The notes beneath the pieces are model-generated. The model made no database searches. It was not told where the DNA came from and saw only the letters and a list, made by a program, of their open reading frames with translations. DNA of 64,000 bases from Bacteroidales bacterium (GTDB taxonomy: Bacteria; Bacteroidota; Bacteroidia; Bacteroidales; UBA932): positions 1-64,000 of the forward strand of contig JAILNI010000006.1 of the NCBI GenBank assembly GCA_024691765.1, read 5' to 3'. Positions 59,626-64,000 of the stretch are shown here, piece by piece. The position numbers and the translations under genes are program-made. Numbering within the stretch: position 1 is the first letter of the stretch; the number at the start of each line of letters is the position of its first letter.

Positions 59626-60402
59626 TTATTGTTTCAATGATTTCACTTTTCCCTTCCTGTCGATGATGTAGCTCACCGGGGCGAGCGTGAAGTCGTAGTT
59701 TTCAAGGAAGGATTCGCCGGCTACGGCAACCGTCCAGCGGCTGCCCTCAAGCTCGCTTCTGAGCCAGCGGGCTTCTCCGCGTGTGCTCTTTTCCACCACG
59801 GCCAGCAGTTGCATGCGGCCGGAAACTTCTTTTTCGACCTGCTTCATCTTCGACGCGCAGGAAGTGCAGCCGGCGTTGCCCACAAGCATAAGCAGGGTTT
59901 TCGGGGCGCGTGCGGCATATTCCAGCACGGAAACGGTGGTTCCGTCAGCGAGAACGACGGCCCCGTCTTCCGCAGGACCTCCCGGGAGGTTGAGGTAGCT
60001 CTTGCGAAGCAGCTCAGCCTCGTCGAAGCGAAGGTAGTCAAGCGCAATGCTGTCGGCAATGGCCTTGCGGAGATAGACCCTCAGCAGTTCCACGTTGCGA
60101 TAGGGGGAGTCAAGGGGATAGAGGGCCGACATGAAGAGGTCGGAATAGACGTAGTACGACACCGTGTCGGCCTTCGCGCTGTCGAGAAACTCCCTTATGC
60201 ACGCCGCAGCTGTGGCCGTGTCGGTCTTTTCAAGCAGTTCCATCCAGTTGCCGAAGCGCTGCTGCGCCGCGTCGAAATTCGCGAGCCCTTTCTGCGAACC
60301 GAAGTCGTAGCCGTCCCAGTAATGCTGCGGACCGGGCCCTTTCGCGGTGCATGCCGCGAGCGCCAGGCTTATGGCGCATGCAATCAGTGTGCGTATCCTC
60401 AT
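59626..60402 (-). CDS. Thioredoxin-like lipoprotein (DUF5106-like)
   Basis: The 258-residue protein starts with a lipoprotein signal (MRIRTLIACAISLALAAC, Cys 18). An N-terminal helical part (about 30-130) looks like DUF5106, and a thioredoxin-fold C-terminal part (about 140-258) has a redox pair in GCTSCASKM. It probably works in the periplasm as a thiol oxidoreductase or binding protein. It overlaps the DUF4832 lipoprotein gene by 4 nt (ATGA) and is followed by the NahK-like kinase. Confidence 0.75.
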   Translation of the reverse strand: MRIRTLIACAISLALAACTAKGPGPQHYWDGYDFGSQKGLANFDAAQQRFGNWMELLEKTDTATAAACIREFLDSAKADTVSYYVYSDLFMSALYPLDSPYRNVELLRVYLRKAIADSIALDYLRFDEAELLRKSYLNLPGGPAEDGAVVLADGTTVSVLEYAARAPKTLLMLVGNAGCTSCASKMKQVEKEVSGRMQLLAVVEKSTRGEARWLRSELEGSRWTVAVAGESFLENYDFTLAPVSYIIDRKGKVKSLKQ

Positions 60403-61931
60403 TTGCTGACCTTGACGGTGGTTATGAAGTTGTAACCGGTTTCCGCATCCCAGGTGTTCTTGTTGGCAAGACGTATGGAATAGAGCGGATTATCGTGCAG
60501 ACTGCTTTCCGGGTCGGGCAGGTTCAGGTAGAGGCTGTAGCTGCCTTCCGAGGGGGCCTTGAAGGAGACTTCGAACTTACGGGTCTTGCCGGCAAGCCAG
60601 AAGCGGGGATTCTCGCTCGCTATGGGAGTGACGGTGGTTTTGCCTGAGCTTTCGTTCTTCAGCACGATTTCGAGTCCGCGCGGGTTGATGGGAGCCGCAA
60701 AGCCCACGTTGCTGATGCTCAGCACGAGGCGCACGTTTTCGCCGGCCTTGATGTCGGGGCTTATCCAGGAGTCGCGAAGTACAAGGCGGTAGCCAAGGCG
60801 CTTTTTCACGTCGTTCAGGCAGCCTCCCTTGTTCCAGGAACTGATCACCTTCTCGTTGTAACCGCTGTTGAGATAGCTGTAGTGCTGGCGTTCCATCTGG
60901 TCGACGGTGTTGGAGCAGCCGGAATAATCGGAAACTGCGCAGGTCTCGCCGCCCATGAAAGTGTATTTGCTGTCGTCGCACCAGAAGCTGCGTTCCGATT
61001 CGTCTTCGAAGGTTCCCCAGTCGTCAGAGGCCGCAACGAAGCAGTCGTTGTGGCCGCAGATGCGGGCCTTAGGAGTGTTCTGGTACGCGGTAGCGCAGTT
61101 CAGGGTGTCCGTTGAGCCGAGCCGGAGCATCTTCAGCTTGAAGGTAGGCGTGCGCACTGCCACCTGGCGGTTCTCCGGCATCGCATCCAGAAGGGCCTCG
61201 ATGAGCTCCCTGCGCGGTTCATAGTCCAAATCGGACTCGGGCTGGTAGCCGAAATGGTCGGTATAGTACCATTCTCCCCACCAGCCGCAGAACCCGGCCT
61301 GCAGGCATATTATCACGTCGGAATTATCCTTCAGTATGGGTTTGAGTTGCTCTATGTGACGAAGGGTCTTTTCTTTGGTGGCGTCCCAGGGTGTGGGGTT
61401 GTTCTGCGGATTTTCGGTATCGAAATCCCCGTTGAAATAGCCGAAGCGCACCACCGCCTTGACTCCCGCCTTGCGGGCGTTGGAGAAAGCCGTCTTTATG
61501 CAGTTAAGATAGTTCTGGGAGATGTCCTTGTTTACGAAGTCTCCTATCCAGAATATGAAAAGCACAACTGAGCACTGGTCGGAACCGGTACGGTACCCCT
61601 GCAGTTTGCTCACCGAATAGCTGTCTGAAGCAGAGCTGAACGCGCAGTGCTTGTAGAAACCCCTTTCAGGATTGGCGAAATTGTCGGTATCCTCGGTATA
61701 GCTTGCGTGCACCAGGCCGTCGGTGTTGATCTGTACCGGCTTCCAGAAAGTGTTGGGATCCGGAGTGACCGGCTGCCCGGAAGGATCCTGGGTGGGATTC
61801 TCATCCTCATCCTCTTCTTCGGGATCAGGAGTTGTGATGGATCCGCTGAGGAAACTGATGCCCAGACCGTCGCACGAAACGGCGGAGAAGGCCAGCAGCG
61901 CGGTTATCAGTATCAGTGCTATTCTTTTCAT
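60399..61931 (-). CDS. DUF4874/DUF4832 surface lipoprotein
   Basis: The 510-residue protein starts with a lipoprotein signal (MKRIALILITALLAFSAVSC, Cys 20), followed by an acidic, Pro-rich linker (about 35-55). The N-terminal DUF4874-type domain (NPERGFYKHCAF; AGVKAVVRFGYFN; CLQAGFCGWWGEWY) and C-terminal DUF4832-type beta domain are both present. The TIM-barrel-like pattern suggests a glycan-binding or glycoside-hydrolase role (inference). ATG 61931 is fixed by the TTG-N19-TAAATTTG promoter that ends 6 nt upstream. Confidence 0.8.
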   Translation of the reverse strand: MKRIALILITALLAFSAVSCDGLGISFLSGSITTPDPEEEDEDENPTQDPSGQPVTPDPNTFWKPVQINTDGLVHASYTEDTDNFANPERGFYKHCAFSSASDSYSVSKLQGYRTGSDQCSVVLFIFWIGDFVNKDISQNYLNCIKTAFSNARKAGVKAVVRFGYFNGDFDTENPQNNPTPWDATKEKTLRHIEQLKPILKDNSDVIICLQAGFCGWWGEWYYTDHFGYQPESDLDYEPRRELIEALLDAMPENRQVAVRTPTFKLKMLRLGSTDTLNCATAYQNTPKARICGHNDCFVAASDDWGTFEDESERSFWCDDSKYTFMGGETCAVSDYSGCSNTVDQMERQHYSYLNSGYNEKVISSWNKGGCLNDVKKRLGYRLVLRDSWISPDIKAGENVRLVLSISNVGFAAPINPRGLEIVLKNESSGKTTVTPIASENPRFWLAGKTRKFEVSFKAPSEGSYSLYLNLPDPESSLHDNPLYSIRLANKNTWDAETGYNFITTVKVSK

Positions 61932-61937
61932 ATCCCA

Positions 61938-61967
61938 CAAATTTAACAAACATATTCTGTTTTTCAA
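61938..61967 (-). promoter_or_regulatory. Promoter of the DUF4832 operon
   Basis: Minus-strand TTG (61967-61965), 19 nt, TAAATTTG (61945-61938), then only 6 nt to the ATG. A full two-box promoter giving a predicted leader of about 3 nt. Confidence 0.8.
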
Positions 61968-61971
61968 ATAC

Positions 61972-62001
61972 AAAAAACCGCCGGAGCATCAACTCCGGCG
62001 G
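61972..62001 (-). terminator. Terminator after rpoC
   Basis: On the minus strand CCGCCGGAG (62001-61993) pairs with CTCCGGCGG (61986-61978) around TTGATG, followed by TTTTTTG. It lies 44 nt after the rpoC stop and just before the DUF4832 promoter. Confidence 0.92.
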
Positions 62002-62044
62002 CGTTTCGTTTAAGGAGCGGCGCCCTGTGAAGGGCCCGTGTCCG

Positions 62045-64000
62045 CTACAGGTCCTCAAGACCGGCGGCCATTTCGTCAGTACGTCCCACCACGATATCCT
62101 GGTAGTCGTTCAGACCTGTGCCGGCGGGGATGAGGTGCCCGCAGATGACGTTCTCCTTGAGGCCTTCGAGATGGTCCACGCGACCGCGTATGGCGGCTTC
62201 GCTGAGCACCTTGGTGGTCTCCTGGAAGGAGGCGGCGCTGATGAAGCTGCCGGTGCGGAGAGCGGCCCTGGTGATGCCCTGCAGCACCAGGCGGGCGGTC
62301 GCCGGCTGTGCCGGGCGGACGCCCAGGGGCTTCAGGCCCTGACGCTCGAGCGAGGAGTTCTCGCCCTGGAGCTCACGGGAGCTGATGATGTCGCCCTGCT
62401 GGTACTTCTGGCTGTCGCCGGGAGCGAGCACGTAGAACTTGCCCCAGACGCTGTCGTTGGTGTCCATGAACGCCCACTTGTCCACGAGTTCCTCGGGGAG
62501 GAACGGAGTGTCGCCCGGGTCGGTTATTTCCACCTTGCGCATCATCTGGCGCACGATTATCTCGAAATGCTTGTCGTTGATCTTCACGCCCTGCAGACGG
62601 TACACCGCCTGAACTTCGTTCACGATGTACTCCTGCGCCTTCACGGGACCGAGTATCGAAAGGATGTCGCCGGGAGCGACGCCGCCGTCGGAGATGGGCG
62701 TGCCTGCCTTCACGTAGTCGTTCTCCTGAACCAGTATCTGCTTCGTGAGGGGAATCAGGTAGCGCTTCTCCACGCCGGACTTGTTCTTCACCGTGATTTC
62801 GCGGTTGCCCCTCTTCACGCTGCCCATGATAACCTCGCCGTTGATTTCGGAGAGTATGGCAGGATTTGAAGGATTGCGGGCCTCGAAGAGCTCGGTAACA
62901 CGCGGAAGACCTCCGGTGATATCGCTCGCCTTTCCGATTGCGCGCGGAATCTTGATGATGACGTCGCCGACCTTCACGTCGGTGCCTTCCTCGACGGAGA
63001 TGTGGGCGCCCACCGGCAGGTTGTACTGCTTGAGGGTCTCGCCGCCTTCTCCGAGGATGAGCATCGTCGGGTTCTTGGTGCGGTCCTTGGATTCGGTGAT
63101 GACCTTGTCGGTGGACATGGAGAACTCGTCGGTGGATTCCTTGCGGAAGGTCACGCCTTCTACGAGGTTCTCGAATGCCACGCGGCCGGCCGTCTCGACC
63201 AGGGTGATGGCGTTGTAGGGATCCCATTCGCAGATGAGGTCGCCCTTCTTCACCTTCGCGCCGTCTTTCTTGTGAAGCACGGAGCCGTAGGGGATGTCGT
63301 ACTGCGAATACGGATAACCGGTGTGCTCGTCAACGATGCGGAGCTCGGTCATGCGGCTTACCACCACGGTTTCCTTCTCACCGTCCTCGTTTATGCGCTC
63401 GATGGTGCGGAGATCTTCGAAACGGAGTACGCCGTCGTACTTGCTCTCGATGCTGGAGTCCACCACGGCGCCGCCGGCGGTACCGCCGACGTGGAAGGTA
63501 CGCAGGGTCAGCTGGGTACCCGGTTCACCGATGGACTGTGCGGCGATCACGCCGACCACCTCTCCCTTCTCGACCATGCGCGAGGTTGCGAGGTTGCGTC
63601 CGTAGCACTTGGCGCAGACACCCTTGCGGCTCTCGCAGGTGAGCACCGAACGGATTTCCACCTGCTCGATGGGGAGCGTGTCGATGAGAGCGGCCACATC
63701 GTCGCGGATCTCCTCGCCCGCTGCAAGGATGAGCTTGCCGGTAAGCGGGTCGAAGATGTCGTGCACGGTGACGCGCCCGAGTATCCTTTCTCCAAGGCTC
63801 TCCACGACGGTGTCCTTGTCCTTGATGGCGGTTGCGATGAGTCCGCGGAGCGTTCCGCAGTCTTCCTCAGTGATGATCACGTCGTGGCTGACGTCCACGA
63901 GGCGGCGGGTAAGGTAACCTGCGTCTGCGGTCTTGAGGGCCGTATCGGCAAGACCCTTACGGGCGCCGTGGGTGCTGATGAAGTACTCGAGCACCGTCAT
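62045..64000 (-). CDS. rpoC: RNA polymerase beta' subunit, 3' part
   Basis: The window holds the last 651 codons of rpoC; the 5' part lies beyond position 64000. The first visible residues, [20 protein letters not shown], are the trigger-loop region side of beta', so the Met at 64000 is internal. The second zinc site is present ([20 protein letters not shown]). [18 protein letters not shown] and the C-terminal [17 protein letters not shown] segment are diagnostic. The gene ends with a terminator. The rpoB and L7/L12 genes would be expected upstream. Confidence 0.97.
   Translation of the reverse strand: MTVLEYFISTHGARKGLADTALKTADAGYLTRRLVDVSHDVIITEEDCGTLRGLIATAIKDKDTVVESLGERILGRVTVHDIFDPLTGKLILAAGEEIRDDVAALIDTLPIEQVEIRSVLTCESRKGVCAKCYGRNLATSRMVEKGEVVGVIAAQSIGEPGTQLTLRTFHVGGTAGGAVVDSSIESKYDGVLRFEDLRTIERINEDGEKETVVVSRMTELRIVDEHTGYPYSQYDIPYGSVLHKKDGAKVKKGDLICEWDPYNAITLVETAGRVAFENLVEGVTFRKESTDEFSMSTDKVITESKDRTKNPTMLILGEGGETLKQYNLPVGAHISVEEGTDVKVGDVIIKIPRAIGKASDITGGLPRVTELFEARNPSNPAILSEINGEVIMGSVKRGNREITVKNKSGVEKRYLIPLTKQILVQENDYVKAGTPISDGGVAPGDILSILGPVKAQEYIVNEVQAVYRLQGVKINDKHFEIIVRQMMRKVEITDPGDTPFLPEELVDKWAFMDTNDSVWGKFYVLAPGDSQKYQQGDIISSRELQGENSSLERQGLKPLGVRPAQPATARLVLQGITRAALRTGSFISAASFQETTKVLSEAAIRGRVDHLEGLKENVICGHLIPAGTGLNDYQDIVVGRTDEMAAGLEDL

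Noticed and set aside
62045..64000. rpoC as a complete 651-residue protein starting at 64000
   Set aside because: The Met is internal to the conserved beta' sequence; the gene simply runs past the window edge.
1..64000. CRISPR arrays, prophage, transposases, rRNA genes
   Set aside because: No regularly spaced direct repeats, phage structural genes, transposase motifs or rRNA sequence were seen on reading both strands.

Overview
The window is chromosomal DNA from a high-GC member of the Bacteroidetes, most likely order Bacteroidales (inference). Evidence: the gene order rpsH-rplF-rplR-rpsE-rpmD-rplO-secY-map-infA-rpmJ-rpsM-rpsK-rpsD-rpoA-rplQ; a FeoA-FeoB fusion; a glucosamine-6-phosphate-deaminase/PIG-L fusion; an ECF sigma factor beside a membrane anti-sigma/outer-membrane-barrel protein; an rseC-rnfBCDGEA operon; DUF4369, DUF4832 and TM2-type lipoproteins or secreted proteins; and many copies of the Bacteroidetes promoter core TAnnTTTG, five of them paired with a TTG box 19-20 nt upstream. 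No rRNA, CRISPR array, prophage or intact insertion sequence was seen.

Layout. 1-7.7 kb: spc/alpha ribosomal operon, closed by a strong terminator. 7.7-15.9 kb: membrane pyrophosphatase, NagB/PIG-L fusion, thioredoxin lipoprotein, uvrC (with an in-frame palindromic insertion), PnuC-type transporter, acpP. 15.9-20 kb: two-gene phospholipid operon (minus) and feoAB. 20-20.9 kb: hairpin-rich spacer, tRNA-Val, and a hicAB pair whose hicA looks internally deleted. 20.9-28.7 kb: comM, tsaE, an unknown lipoprotein, anti-sigma/barrel protein, ECF sigma factor, TPR protein, EnvC-like protein. 28.7-31.3 kb: phosphopantetheinyl transferase, malate dehydrogenase, tRNA-Pro, lolD. 31.3-38.5 kb (minus): alaS, an in-frame LptF/G-permease::methionyl-tRNA-formyltransferase fusion, GH3 beta-glycosidase. 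38.6-43.2 kb: two M23 peptidases, MerR regulator, zinc-ribbon coiled-coil protein, dnaB. 43.2-48.6 kb: rseC-rnfBCDGEA. 48.6-51.3 kb: TM2 protein, LolA-like protein and two related IPGxGxxYAGD membrane proteins. 51.3-55 kb (minus): sugar/nucleoside kinase, unknown small protein, cysS, xth. 55-58.5 kb: flippase-like protein, a structured RNA or MITE-like element with a 23-bp terminal stem, tRNA-Arg, nfnAB. 58.5-64 kb (minus): the 3' part of rpoC, a DUF4874/DUF4832 lipoprotein, a thioredoxin-like lipoprotein and a NahK-like kinase.

How it works together. Rnf (ferredoxin:NAD+ oxidoreductase), NfnAB (ferredoxin/NADH:NADP+ transhydrogenase), the pyrophosphatase and malate dehydrogenase fit an anaerobic fermenter that saves energy through ferredoxin and ion gradients. 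GH3, NahK-like kinase and NagB-like genes fit glycan use. The most unusual items are the LptG-Fmt fusion, the structured element at 56006-56169, the TM2/IPGxG gene cluster, the palindromic insertion in uvrC, the deleted hicA, and promoter cores set only 2-9 nt before several start codons.
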